Source: Orientallactaga sibirica
Lineage: Eukaryota; Chordata; Mammalia; Rodentia; Dipodidae
NCBI GenBank assembly: GCA_036365145.1
Contig: JAEOAD010001230.1
Location: forward strand, 19,941-83,940
Reading direction: 5' to 3'
DNA length: 64,000 nt
Below are positions 10,206-21,166 of this stretch, piece after piece; positions within the stretch are counted from its first letter, which is position 1; every line of letters starts with the position of its first letter. The position numbers and the translations under genes are program-made. The notes beneath the pieces were generated by a model. That model saw only the letters and a list, made by a program, of their open reading frames with translations, was not told the origin of the DNA and did no database searches.

Positions 10206-11805
10206 CATAAATACATACATACATAATTTTTGGAGGGGTACAGGGTAGCAGTGGCTGTAGCCCGGGCTAACACAGAATTCACTGTGGCATCTCTGTCTGG
10301 CCTTGAACTTCCAGCCAAACCCTTGTAACATATTCTTATTCACAATTGGTTTCCTGGAAAAGTTAGAATAACTTCTAAGAAGTGTCAATCTCAGAATTAA
10401 ATCCTTCTAATGTCCTAACATACATAGTAAGTGCCAGCGAGCATTCTCTGGATCTCAGTTTAAGGGAGGCTTCTGTGATATCGACTTTTCATGTGATGAC
10501 ACCAGGTGACTCTGGCCTTGTGTCTGTGTTATTTTCTTTCCCAGGTGATCTGCTGGAAAGTTTCTGAAACCAGCACTGAATTTTCTCTATCATGACAAAG
10601 GCCTGCCTATCCATCTGTGTGTCTCCTGCAAAGATAGAGCACGTAGGGTTTTTTGTAATTTTCAAAGATTATCGAGTCGTCTCCTTAGCAGGACCTAATA
10701 GACGTTTGCCAAATGGGTTGTGTCATCGCTTCACTTACAACTATTCCGGCATTTAGGCTATGTAAAGTCAAAGCTTCAGTCTGTTTCGATCGTAATTCAT
10801 TTCATTTATTGTATATTTCAGTGTTTCTTTCTTTCTTTCTCTTTTGCTTGCTTGCTTCAGTCTTTGCTGTCTGTCCTGCTTCCTTCCTTTCCTTTCTTTT
10901 TTTTCTCTTCTTCCTTCCTTCCTTTGTTCCCTTCTTTTTCTTTTTGTTATTTTGGCTTTGCGATGTTTGGCAAGTGTGACTGAATGAAGAAATGATATAC
11001 AGGCGATTTTTCCATACCTTGCCCTTGTGGTCCATCACCACACCTGCATGCACCGTGTTGTCAGGAAGGTTCTCAAACGCCTCCTTCTGGCGACTCCGTG
11101 CCTCAAGGTCCACTTTCCAAGTCTGAGGTTCTCGATTCCTTCTGCCCGCTCTTCAGCTCATAAGGTTTATAAGGAATTAAAAGGAGTTTCTGGGCTGGAG
11201 AGAATACTTAGGGGTTAAGGCGCCTGACTTCTAACCCTAGGAACACTGGTTCGAATCCTGAGTGGGATTTCAGTCTGCAGGTCCCACGTTTAGTCAGATG
11301 CAAAGTTACGCAAGGGTACAATGCCGCACATGGACACAAGGGGGTGCGCACATCTTGATTTGGTGCACAGCAGCTGAGACACTGCCTGCCCGCCCATCTC
11401 TGACACTCCACCAGTTCTGCTGGGTTACCAGAAGTGTGAGCCTCAGGCAGAAAGGGCGCTCAAAACTCCTACTGAATATCTTCAAACCTCTGTCAGTTAT
11501 GGACGTCCCAGACAGATGTGAGCAGATGACTCAGGTGCTTGTCGGGAGCCCCGTTTTTCTCCCACGCAGAGAGTCCCTGGAACACCCAGCCCTTCTCCTG
11601 GCCCGTCCGGCTCCAGATTCTCTAACCTCGGGTGAACGCATCGCGGTCAGTTTAGAGAATCTGCTCGTTCCAAAAAAACGCTCCAAATGGCCGCGTGAGT
11701 TTGGACTGCTGAGCCAGGGGACAGGTGGTGAGCGGAAGGGTCTTTTTGGAAATGGAGCGATATCTTACATTTCATGCCATCACTCTTAGTTACGACCCTA
11801 CTGGA
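9439..11805 (+). repeat. Macrosatellite short unit U5
   Basis: Complete 2367-bp unit of the U1 subtype (gaggatgtct start, ctatggagatcg, agcggaccgct). (CA)n(TA)n 10101-10205 has the longest TA run among the left-hand units. SINE fossil 11192-11402 with perfect B box 11248-11258. The hairpin at 11614-11663 is damaged: the right arm has lost the cccgag step, leaving tcagtttagagaatctg, so the stem is interrupted. Confidence 0.95.
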
Positions 11806-12493
11806 AGGGGGATGTGTGAAAAATGTACAAACAGGTCACAGAGGATGTGTTTTCCTAGGAATGGCCCAGCCTAAGGAGATTGTGGAGGGCTGACGGGAAA
11901 GGGCCTCGAGGGATTAGAAGCCGGCCGCTAGAGACCAAGGCCCTGCTTGAAATAGTAAGGTAGAGAGATTTAAAAATCTTCCCGGGGCTCTGAGTCCAAT
12001 TACTTGGACCACTGTCTCGCGTGTCATTGTCGTTGATGACGAGAGGGACTCAGGTTTTCTGAAGTGAGCTCGGATGTCAGTGCAGGATCCTGGAAGGAGA
12101 GTGAGAACTCCGTGACTTGCGAGGAACAGTGTTGTTTTACTGCCCGCTCACCCTGAATATATACACATATGAATATATATTTAAATTATATATAAACTTA
12201 TATGTAAATATATGAGTTCATATATGACTATACATGGAAATTTATACATATATTAGATATATAAATATATGTTACATATTTAAATATATGACATGTATAA
12301 AGTATAATTACATGTATTATAGATTTTTATACGTTATTTATAATACATAATACATACATATACTAACATATATAATTATATGTGAATGTATATAAATTTT
12401 TATATATATCTCAATAGGATTAGGTTTTAGGCCGTATGTAAATGTGTATCCATCAACACAGAAACACATACACACACACAAACACACACACAG

Positions 12494-12552
<59 letters not shown>

Positions 12553-14162
12553 CATAAATACATACATACATAATTTTTGGAGGGGTTACAGGGTACCAGG
12601 GGATGTAGCCCGGGTAACACAGAATTCACCGTAGCATCTCTGTCTGGCCTTGAACTTCCTGCCAAACCCTTGTAACATGTTCTTATTCACAATTGGTTTC
12701 CTGGAAAAGTTAGAATAACTTCTAAGAAGTGTCAATCTCAGAATTAAATCCTTCTAATGTCCTAACATACATAGTAAGTGCCAGCGAGCATTCTCTGGAT
12801 CTCAGTTTAAGGGACGCTTCTGTGATAACGACTTTTCATTTGATGACACCAGGTGACTCTGGCCTTGTGTCTGTGTTATTTTCTTTCCCAGGTGATGTGC
12901 TGGAAAGTTTTTGAAACCAGCACCGAATTTTCTCTATCATGACAAAGGCCTGCCTAGCCATCTGTGTGTCTCCTGCAAAGATAGAGCACATAGGGTTTTT
13001 TGTAATTTTCAAAGATGATCCAGTCGTCTGCTTAGCAGGACCTAATAGACGTTTGCCAATTGGGTTGTGTGTCATCGCTTCACTTACAACTATTCCCGGC
13101 ATTTAGGCTATGTAAAGTCAAAGCTTCAGTCTGTTTCGATCGTAATTCATTTCATTTACTGTATATTTTAGTTTTTCTTTCTTTCTCTGTTGCTTGCTTG
13201 CTTGAGTCTTTGCTGTCTGTCCTGCTTCCTACCTTTCCTTTCCTTTTTTCCTTCCTTTCTTTTTTTTCTTTTCTTCCTTCCTTCCTTCCCTTCTCTTTTC
13301 TTTTTGTTATTTTGACTTTGCGATGTTTTGCAAGTGTGACTGAATAAAGAAATGACATACTGGCGATTTTTCCATACCTCGCCCTTGTTGTTGTCCATCA
13401 CCACACCTGCATCCACCGTGTTGTCAGGAAGGTTCTCAAGCGCCTCCTTCTGGCGATTCCGTGCCTCTAGGTCCACTTCCAGGTCTGAGGTTCTCGATTC
13501 CTTCTGCCCACTCTTCAGCTCATAAGGCTTATAAGGAATTAAAAGGAGTTTCTGTGCTGGAGAGAATAGTTATGGGTTAAGGCGCCTGGCTTCTAACCCT
13601 AAGAACACTGGTACGAATCCTGAGTTGGATTTCAATCTCCAGGTGCCACATTTAGTCCGATGCAAAGTTACGCAAGGGTGCAATGCCGCACTTGGACACA
13701 AGGGGGCGCGCACATCTTGATGTCGTGCACAGCAGCTGAGACACTGCCTGCCCGCCCATCTCTGACACTCCACCAGGTCTGCTGGGTTACCAGAAGTGTG
13801 AGCCTCAGGCAGAAAGGGCGCTCAAAACTCCTACTGAATATCTTCAAACCTCTGTCAGTTGTGGAGATCCCAGACAGATGTGAGCAGATGACTCAGGTGC
13901 TTGTCGTGAGCCCCGTTTTTATCCCATGCAGAGAGTCCCTGGAACACCCAGGCCTTCTCCTGGCCCGTCCGGATCCAGATTCTCTAACCGCGACGAGTTC
14001 ACCCGAGGTTAGAGAATCGGCTCGTGCCAAAAAAACGCTCCAAATGGACGCCTGAGTTTGGACTGCTGAGCCAGGGGACAGGCGGTGAGCGGAAGGGTCT
14101 TTTTGGAAATGGAGCGATATCTTACATATCATGCCATCAATCTTAGTTACGAGCCTACCGGC
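11806..14162 (+). repeat. Macrosatellite short unit U6
   Basis: Complete 2357-bp unit. Its first part matches U3 (gatgtgtgaaaaatgtac, gataacgacttttcatttg, a GTTGTTG variant in the exon-like segment). (CA)n(TA)n 12466-12550, SINE fossil 13554-13764 with a mutated B box GGTACGAATCC at 13610-13620. The hairpin remnant 13976-14018 keeps the right arm but about 10 bp of the left arm and loop are gone; the remaining loop, gcgacgagt, is in the flipped orientation seen in U1. Confidence 0.95.
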
Positions 14163-14848
14163 AGGGGGATTTCTGCAAAATGAACAAACAGGTCACAGAG
14201 GGTGTGTTTTCCAACGAATGGCCCAGCCTAACTAAGGAGATCGTGGAGGGCTGACGAGAAAGGGCCTCGAGGGGTTAGAAGCCGGCCGCTAGAGACCAAG
14301 GCCCTGATGGAAATAGTAAGGTAGAGAGATTTAAAAATCTTCCCGGGGCTCTGAGTCCAATTACTTGGACCACTGTCTCGCCTGTCATTGTCGTTGATGA
14401 CGAGAGGGACTCAGGTTTTCTGAAGTGAGCTCGGGTCTCGGTGCAGGATCCTGGAAGGAGAGTGAGAACTCGTGAGGAGGTGAGGAACAGTGTTCTTTTA
14501 CTGCCCGCTCACCCAGAATATATACACATATGAATATATATTTAAATTATATATAAACTTATATGTAAATATATGAGTTCATATATGACTATACATGGAA
14601 ATTTATACATATATTAGATATATAAATATATGTTTTTATTTACATATATGACATGTATAAAATATAATTACATGTATTATAGATTTTTATACGTTATTTA
14701 TAATACATAATACATACATATACTAACATATATAATTATATGTGAATGTATATAAATTTTTATATATATCTCAATACTATTAGGTTTAAGGCCTTATGTT
14801 ACTGTGTATCCATCAACACAGAAACATACACACACACGCAAACAAACA

Positions 14849-14927
<79 letters not shown>

Positions 14928-16509
14928 AATACATACATACATAATTTTTGGAGGGGGTACAGGGTAGCAGTGGCTGTAGCCCGGGCTAACACAGAATTCA
15001 CTGTGGCATCTCTGTCTGGCCTTGAACTTTCAGCCAAACCCTTGTAACATGTTCTTATTCACAATTGCTTTCCTGGAAATGTTAGAATAACTTCTAAGAA
15101 GTGTCAATCTCAGAATTAAATCCTTCTAATGTCCTACCATACATAGTAAGTGCCAGCGAGCATTCTCTGGATCTCAGTTTAAGGGAGGCTTCTGTGATAT
15201 CGACTTTTCATGTGATGACACCAGGTGACTCTGGCCTTGTGTCTGTGTTATTTTCTTTCCCAGGTGATCTGCTGGAAAGTTTCTGAAACCAGCACTGAAT
15301 TTTCTCTATCATGACAAAGGCCTGCCTAGCCATCTGTGTGTCTCCTGCAAAGATAGAGCACGTAGGGTTTTTTGTAATTTTCAAAGATTATCGAGTCGTC
15401 TCCTTAGCAGGACCTAATAGACGTTTGCCAAATGGGTTGTGTGCCATCGCTTCGCTTACAACTATTCCCGGCATTTAGGCTATGTAAAGTCAAAGCTTCA
15501 GTCTGTTTCGATCGTAATTCATTTCATTTATTGTATATTTCAGTGTTTCTTTCTATTTGCTTGCTTGCTTCAGTCTTTGCTGTCTGTCCTGCTTCCTTCC
15601 TTTCCTTTCTTTTTTTTCTTTTCTTCCTTCCTTCCTTCGTTCCCTCCTTTTTCTTTTTGTTATTTTTTTTTGCGATGTTTTGCTAGTGTGACTGAATGAA
15701 CAAATGACATACTGGCGATTTTTCCATACCTTGCCCTTGTGGTCCATCACCACACCTGCATCCACCGTGTTGTCAGGAAGGTTCTCAAGCGCCTCCTTCT
15801 GGTGACTCCGTGCCTCAAGGTCCACTTTCCAAGTCTGAGGTTCTCGATTCCTTTTGCCCACTCTTCAGCTCATAAGGCTTATAAGGAATTAAAAGGAGTT
15901 TCTGGGCTGGAGAGAATACTTAGGGGTTAAGGCCCCTGGCTTCCAAACCTAAGAACACTGGTTCGAATCCTGAGTGGAATTTCAGTCTCCAGGTCCCATG
16001 TTTAGTCAGATGCAAAGTTACACAAGGGTGCAATGCCGCACATGGACACAAGGGGGCGCGCACATCTTGATTTCGTGCACAGCAGCTGAGACACTGCCTG
16101 CCCGCCCATCTCTGACACTCCACCAGGTCTGCTGGGTTACCAGAAGTGTGAGCCTCAGGCAGAAAGGACGCTCAAAACTCCTACTGAATATCTTCAAACC
16201 TCTGTCAGTTCTGGAGGTCCCAGACAGATGTGAGCAGATGACTCAGGTGCTTGTCGGGAGCCCCGTTTTTCTCCCACGCAGAGAGTCCCTGGAACACCCA
16301 GGCCTTCTCCTGGTCCGTCCGGCTCCAGATTCTCTACCACGCGTTCACCCGAGGTTAGAGAATCTGCTTGTTCCAAAAAAAAATGCTCAAAATGGCCGCC
16401 TGACTTTGGACTGCTGAGCCTGGGGACAGGTGTTGCGTGGAATGGTTTTTTGGAAACTGAGCGATATCTTAGATTTCATGGCATCACTCTTAGTTACGAG
16501 CCTACCGGA
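14163..16509 (+). repeat. Macrosatellite short unit U7, next to long form A
   Basis: Complete 2347-bp unit opening agggggatttctgc and marked by ttttccaacgaatggc, a mark shared with the unit at 32891. (CA)n(TA)n 14826-14925 is interrupted by aacaaacaac. SINE fossil 15904-16114, B box 15960-15970 perfect. Hairpin remnant 16326-16366 has a truncated left arm and flipped-type loop remnant acgcgt. Its last 150 bp drift towards the long-form sequence that follows. Confidence 0.93.
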
Positions 16510-16863
16510 AGGGGGATGTGTGAAAAATGAACAAACAGGTCCCAGAGGGTGTGTTTTCCTACGACTATCCCAGCGTAACTAAGGAGATCGTGGAGGGATC
16601 TCGGGCAAGGGCCTCGAGGATTTAGAAGCTGACCTCTAGAGAGCGAGGCCCTGCTTCCAGTACTAAGGCAGAGAGATTTAAAAATCTTCCCGGGGCTTTG
16701 AGTCCAATTACTTGGACCACTGACTCGCCTGTCACTGTTGTTGATGACGAGAGGGACTCAGCTTTTCTTAAGTGCGCTCGGTTGTTGGTGCAGGAGCCTG
16801 GAAGGAGAGGCAGAACTCCGTGAGGTCCGAGGAGCAGTGTTCTTTTACTGCCCGCTCACCCAG

Positions 16864-17778
16864 GCCAGTAGGAACCTGATTCCTAGGCTGAACGCCAGTC
16901 GCATTGTCATTCTCGCCTCTTAAGTTGCTTCTTTTATGAATCTTTTACCCTTTTCATTTCAGTGTCCACCATACGCTAGAACCATCATGCCCATAATCAC
17001 CCCGGCCAGGCGATGGAGGACGCGTCGCTGTGGTATGGTGAGCATTCCCCATGTTGCTCTGGTTCCTATCTTTTGGCAGCAGCAGTCCACCAGTGGTGTG
17101 ATTCAGTGCCTGTCCATGTTGCCCCACGCCCTCTGGATTCTGCACACTCTCTTCTGCACAATCTCCTGAACATTTGTGGCTCTGTTTGATTTTTGCTGGT
17201 GTGTGTTTGCTTGCTAGTTATAGACCCACTCAGTGAGTGCATAAAGAGCACGTGTGGTTCCATGCTCACCCTCGTCCGCGCCCCTCCCCCCAAGGGACCC
17301 TGCTCCCTGGGGATGCCGGTTACATCTCCATGGCTATTGTGGGTCGTGCATTTGGGGTAGCCGTTTATTATCGGGGCGAGGTAATGTCTCTGTCCCGCCT
17401 TGTGGCTCTCACAGTCTTTCAGCCCACACTTGCATGAATCTCTATGAGCCAGCACGGTTGAGTGTTATGGCTACTTCGCTGATGAGGTCTGGGAGCCGCT
17501 GTGTCTCTGGATCTCTGTGACTCTGGACTCTGTGGGAGTCGAGTGTTCTCTGTGCCTATCTCCTTCACCTTTGTGCTGATTGGAGTCTATTCTAATACTC
17601 AGAGGTTAGCAGCCTCTAGAACCCTGCTCCCTCGTACATTTTGTTTTTCCTCCCCATCTCACCAGTGTAGGTTTCCAAAGTCTGCCCTCAACCAGCCGTG
17701 CGGCTCTTCTCCTCAAGATCTCTGTACAGTGTCTGGGGTGCTCTTTCAGCTGGCACGCTCTTCCTCTCTCTCTCTCTC
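16864..17778. other. Long-form-specific DNA, unrecognised, with exon-like segment
   Basis: About 915 bp found only in the two long forms. It has ordinary composition and short broken frames only. At 16963-17037 (plus) a 75-bp stretch is open (CPPYARTIMPIITPARRWRT, then RRCGM), preceded by a strong acceptor-like pyrimidine tract ending tttcag and followed by gtgagc, a strong donor. I recognise neither a gene nor a transposon in the rest. Confidence 0.5.
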
Positions 17779-17785
17779 TTTTTTT

Positions 17786-17930
17786 TTGGTTTTTCGAGGT
17801 AGGGTCTCACTCTAGCCCAGACTGACCTGGAATTCACTCTGTAGTCTCAGGGTGGCCTCGAACTCGTGGAAATCCTCCTACCTCTGCCTCCCAAGTGCTG
17901 GGATTAAAGGCATGCGCCACCACGCCCAGC
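17786..17930 (-). mobile_element. B1 SINE, nearly full-length, antisense
   Basis: Reads antisense: poly-T (the A tail), gtttttcgaggtagggtctc, actctagcccagactgacct, ggaattcactctgtagtctc, gtggcctcgaactcg, ctctgcctcccaagtgctgg, gattaaaggcatgcgccacc. This is a rodent 7SL-derived B1. The (TC)n run just upstream (about 17760-17777) adjoins its tail. The wording attcactctgtagtctcagg resembles B1s of jerboas as I remember them more than mouse B1. Confidence 0.9.
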
Positions 17931-18159
17931 TTCCTCTCTTTTTATAGGGGTTCAGGTATCTTTTCATGAATTTTGTCGAATTTGTCCTCGCATCTCGTTG
18001 CCTCTGTGTAAGAAAAAAAAACAAAGAAAAGCAAAACACGCAGTCAGCCGCAGTCTGCATTGGCAAATCGGTTTCTATGCCACAGAAGGCCGTGGGATTT
18101 TTATAGGAGAGCCACTGTTGCGGTTGCTCTACCATCCGGCCCACTTTGCTCTCACTTGG

Positions 18160-18345
18160 AAAGCTTCTGAAACCAACTCTGAGTTTTCTTGATCATGACA
18201 AAGGCTTGCATAACATTCTGGGTCTCTCCTGCAGAGATAGAGCTCATAGGGTTTTTCTCTAATTTTCAAAGAATATCGAGTCCATTACTTAGCAGGACCT
18301 AATAGACCTTGGCCAAATGTGTTTCGGAATCACTTGTTGATTCTA
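18160..18345 (+). repeat. Internal paralogue of the unit's conserved segment
   Basis: gcttctgaaaccaactctga through cctaatagaccttggccaaa aligns with the unit segment gtttctgaaaccagcactga ... cctaatagacgtttgccaaa (for example 8146-8302). The long form therefore contains this segment twice (here and about 19755-19915), in the same orientation. The present copy is the more diverged one and is absent from short units. Confidence 0.75.
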
Positions 18346-18346
18346 C

Positions 18347-18561
18347 TGAATGATTGATTGATTCATTGATTGATTTCTGAGAGACAGAAGAAGACGGAGA
18401 GGGAGAGAGAATGGACGCCCCAGGGCCTTCAGGCAATACAAATGAACTCCAGATGCATGCTCCACCATGTGCATCCGGCTAAGGTGGGACGTGGGGAATC
18501 GAACCTGGTTCTTTTGGCTTCGCAAGCAAATGCCTTAACCACTAAGCCTTCGCTCCAGCCC
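18347..18561 (-). mobile_element. tRNA-derived SINE (B2-superfamily type), antisense
   Basis: The reverse complement starts gggctggagcgaaggcttag, then tggttaaggcatttgcttgc and the B box ggttcgattcc, then gatgcacatggtggagcatg, and ends in a CT-rich stretch and a CAAT-repeat tail (18347-18378 on this strand). The promoter boxes are intact. It is a later insertion than the SINE fossil shared by all units, because only the long forms contain it. Confidence 0.88.
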
Positions 18562-18581
18562 ATCTATATTTTATTTATTTA

Positions 18582-18640
18582 TTTTTTGGTTTTGAGAGGT
18601 AGGGTCTCACTGTAGCACAGGCTGACCTGGAAGTCACATA
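18582..18640 (-). mobile_element. B1 SINE 3' fragment, antisense
   Basis: ttttttggttttgagaggta, gggtctcactgtagcacagg, ctgacctggaagtcacata is the tail half of a B1. It is cut off by a (CT)n run at 18641-18668, where the rest of the element would continue. Confidence 0.8.
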
Positions 18641-18740
18641 CTCTCTCTCTCTCTCTCTCTCTCTCTGTCTAACACCTTCTATATCTCCTATAAATAATAA
18701 AATAATAAAATGAAGTAATAATAATGATAATATATATCTA

Positions 18741-18916
18741 TGGTGGCGCTGACGCCTTTCATCCCAGCAGCACGAGGTGGGAGGCAGAGAGTGAGGAGCA
18801 TCGTGGCTGTGAGTTCGAGGCCACCCTGAGACGACAGAGAGAATTCAACCTCAGCCTGGGCTAGAGCCACTCCTACCAGGAAAATGAAGACAACCCCCCA
18901 AAGCCAAATAAATAAA
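18741..18916 (+). mobile_element. B1 SINE, sense
   Basis: tggtggcgctgacgcctttc, atcccagcagcacgaggtgg, gaggcagagagtgaggagca, gtgagttcgaggccaccctg, cagcctgggctagagccact and an aaataaataaatg tail follow a rodent B1 in sense orientation, moderately diverged. Confidence 0.85.
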
Positions 18917-18997
18917 TGTAACATCTACGCTAAGTACATTGTCATGCAGCCAAAAGTAGGAGGAGGTGTTTAGAGGATGATAGATACGTATGTATAC

Positions 18998-19009
18998 ACA
19001 CACACACAA

Positions 19010-19041
<32 letters not shown>

Positions 19042-19360
19042 GTTATGTATACTATGAATTCATTTTATGTATTATACATTACTCAGAATATATATGAATA
19101 TATATTCAAATTTACATATAAACATTTATGTAAATATGTGAGTTCATATATGAATATACATGAAAATTCATACATATATCAAATATACAAAAATATATGT
19201 GATATATATTTACTTATATGACATGTATAAAACATAATTACATGTATGATAGATTATTATACGTTATTTATACTACATAATATATACATATACAGCTATA
19301 TATAATTATATGTAAATATATGAATTTATATATATATATATATATATCATAATAGGATTA
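18998..19360. repeat. (CA)n plus diverged AT-rich block of long form A
   Basis: CA repeats at 18998-19034 lie upstream of the AT block, not downstream as in short units, and TA-only repeats lie at 19328-19348. The AT block itself (from 19087) aligns with the short-unit block but carries many substitutions, for example acttatatgacatgtataaa. Confidence 0.85.
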
Positions 19361-20215
19361 GGTTTAAGGCCACATGTAAATATATATCCATAAATACATA
19401 CATACACAAACATATATACAATTTTTCGGGGAGGGTGCCACGTAGGGATGGCTGTAGCCCCAGATGACACACAATTCACTGTGGCGTCTCTCAGCCTGGC
19501 CTTGAACTCACAGCCAAGACTCTTCTAACATGTCCTTATTCACAATTGGTTTCCAGGAAAAGTGAGAAAAGCTTCTAAGAAGTATCAATCTCAGAATTAA
19601 ATGCTTCTCATATCCTAACATACATACTTAGTGCTAGCGAGCATTCTCTGGATCTCAGTTGAAGGGAGGCTTCTATGATGTCGTCTTTTCACGTGATGAC
19701 ACCAGGTGACACTGGCCTTGTGTCTGTGGAATTTTCTTTCCCAGGAGATCTTCGGGAAAGTTTCTGAAACCAACTGTGAATTTTCTCTATCATGACAAAG
19801 GCCTGCATAACCATGTGTGTGTCTCCTGCAGAGATAGAGCACATAGGGTTTTTCTGTCATTTTCAAAGATTATCGAGTCCTCTCCTTAGCGGGACCTAAT
19901 AGACGTTTGCCAAACGTGTTGTATGTAATCGCTCAGCTTACAACTATTCCCGGCATTTAGGCTATGTAAAGTCAAGGCTTCAGTCTGTTTCGATCGTAAT
20001 TTATTTGATTCATTTTATAGTTTAGTATTTCTTTCTTTCACTGTTGCTTGCTTGCTTGCTTGCGTCTTTGCTTTCTGTCGTCCTTCCTTTCTTTTCTTCC
20101 TTCCTTCCTTCCTTCCTTCATTCCTTTCTTTCTTTTTTCTTTTGGTTATTTAGGCTTTGCAATGTTTGGCAAGTGTGACTGAATGAAGAAATACATATTG
20201 GCCATTTTTGCATAC

Positions 20216-20342
20216 CTTGCCCTTGTTGTGGTCCATCATCACAAGTGCATCCACTGTTTTGTCAGGAAGGTTCTCAAGCACCTCCTTGTGGAGATTCCAT
20301 GCCGCAAGGTCCACTTTCCAGGTCTGAGGTTCTCGATACCTT
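20216..20342 (-). pseudogene. Long-form copy of the exon-like segment
   Basis: This is the 127-bp minus-strand counterpart of 8646-8769, with one extra codon (HNKGK instead of HKGK) before the donor-like aag|gtatgc. Its frame is open (LAAWNLHKEVLENLPDKTVD). Against the short units I count about ten amino-acid-changing differences and about one silent, which is not what a maintained protein shows. Origin unrecognised. Confidence 0.3.
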
Positions 20343-20389
20343 CTGCCCGCTCTTCAGCTCATAAGGCTTATGAGGGAAAAGGAACTTCT

Positions 20390-20693
20390 GGACTGGAGAG
20401 ATGGCTTAGGGGTTAAGGCGTCTACCTCCTAACCCTCAGAACATTGGTTCCAATCTCCAGCTGTTCCAATCTCCAGGTCCCACGTTTAATCAGATGCAAA
20501 GTGACCCAAGGACGCAATGCTGCACTTTGCCCAAGGGGCGCGCACATATGGATTTCGTTCTCAGCAGCTGAGACATTGCTCCCCGCCTATCTCTGTCGTC
20601 CTCCTCCCTCCCTCCCTCTCCCTGTGTGTGTGTGTGTCTGTCTCCCTGTCTCTCTCAGTGTCTCTCTCCAAAAAAAATAAGATAAAATAAAAA
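20390..20693 (+). mobile_element. tRNA-derived SINE, tail-bearing long-form copy
   Basis: The same insertion as the SINE fossil of the short units, here with its full 3' end: CT-rich stretch, (TG)n, a tctctccaaaaaaaataaga tail. The A box tggcttagggg fits consensus, while the B box position reads ggttccaatctcc with a 16-bp local duplication (ctgttccaatctccag). Sequence 20596-20767 (CT/TG end, A tail and following 75 bp) is what short units have lost. Confidence 0.88.
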
Positions 20694-20977
20694 GTTAAAA
20701 AAATACATTTTCTGTAGGTGCGTATGGGTTTAAGATGCCCCCATTCTTTTTAATTTGGGGACTTGGGACACTCCACCATGTCTGCTGAGTTACCAGAAGT
20801 ATGAGCCTCAGCAGAAAGGATGCTCAAAACTCCTACCGAATATCTCAAATCCTCTCTCAGTTCTGGAAGTCCCAGACAGATGTGAGCAGGTGACTCAGGT
20901 GCTTGTCAGGAGCCCCGTTTTTCTCCCACGCAGAGAGTCCCTAGAACACCCAGGCCTTCTCCTGGCCCATCCGGCTC

Positions 20978-21024
20978 CAGATTCTCTAACCTCAGGTGAA
21001 CGTCACCCGAGGTTAGAGAATCTG
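20978..21024. repeat. Hairpin of long form A, 3-nt loop
   Basis: Left arm 20978-20999, loop acg, right arm 21003-21024, with one arm mismatch (cctcagg against ccgagg). The loop is only three bases where short units have eleven, so the CpG-rich loop was probably gained when the short form arose. Confidence 0.9.
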
Positions 21025-21166
21025 CTCGTTCCAAAAAAACGCACCAAATGGCAGCCTGGGTTTGGACTGCTGAGCAAGGGGACAGGCGGTGAGCGGAAGG
21101 GTCATTTTGGAAATGGAGCGATATCTTACATTTCATGCCATCACTCTTAGTTACGAGCCTACCGGA

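Larger units (their letters stand above)
16510..21166 (+). repeat. Macrosatellite long form A
   Basis: 4657-bp unit with the same start and end as the short units. It begins with a diverged segment I (to 16863), then has about 2.2 kb with no counterpart at that position in short units (16864-19086). It then resumes in step with them from the AT block (19087) to the end, with an intact SINE tail at 20596-20693. Removing 16864-19086 and 20596-20767 leaves 2262 bp, the short-form length apart from microsatellite growth. It is the likely ancestral arrangement. Confidence 0.92.

Noticed and set aside
10070..10318. Frames rich in Tyr-Ile and Cys-Val around the microsatellite
   Set aside because: These are translations of (TA)n and (CA)n repeats, not proteins.
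10802..11113. Lys/Arg/Glu-rich minus-strand frames resembling nuclear proteins
   Set aside because: They are the reverse translation of the CTTT/CCTT tract joined to the exon-like segment.
16738..16923. Frame MLMTRGTQLFLSAL... at the start of long form A
   Set aside because: It does not begin with ATG, it is not kept in long form B (a gag-to-gac and ggt-to-gtt region differs), and the matching segment in short units is not open in that frame.
18347..18561. Retroviral or LINE coding remains within the long-form block
   Set aside because: No reverse transcriptase, gag or integrase motif is readable in any frame. The recognisable elements are B1 and tRNA-type SINEs only.
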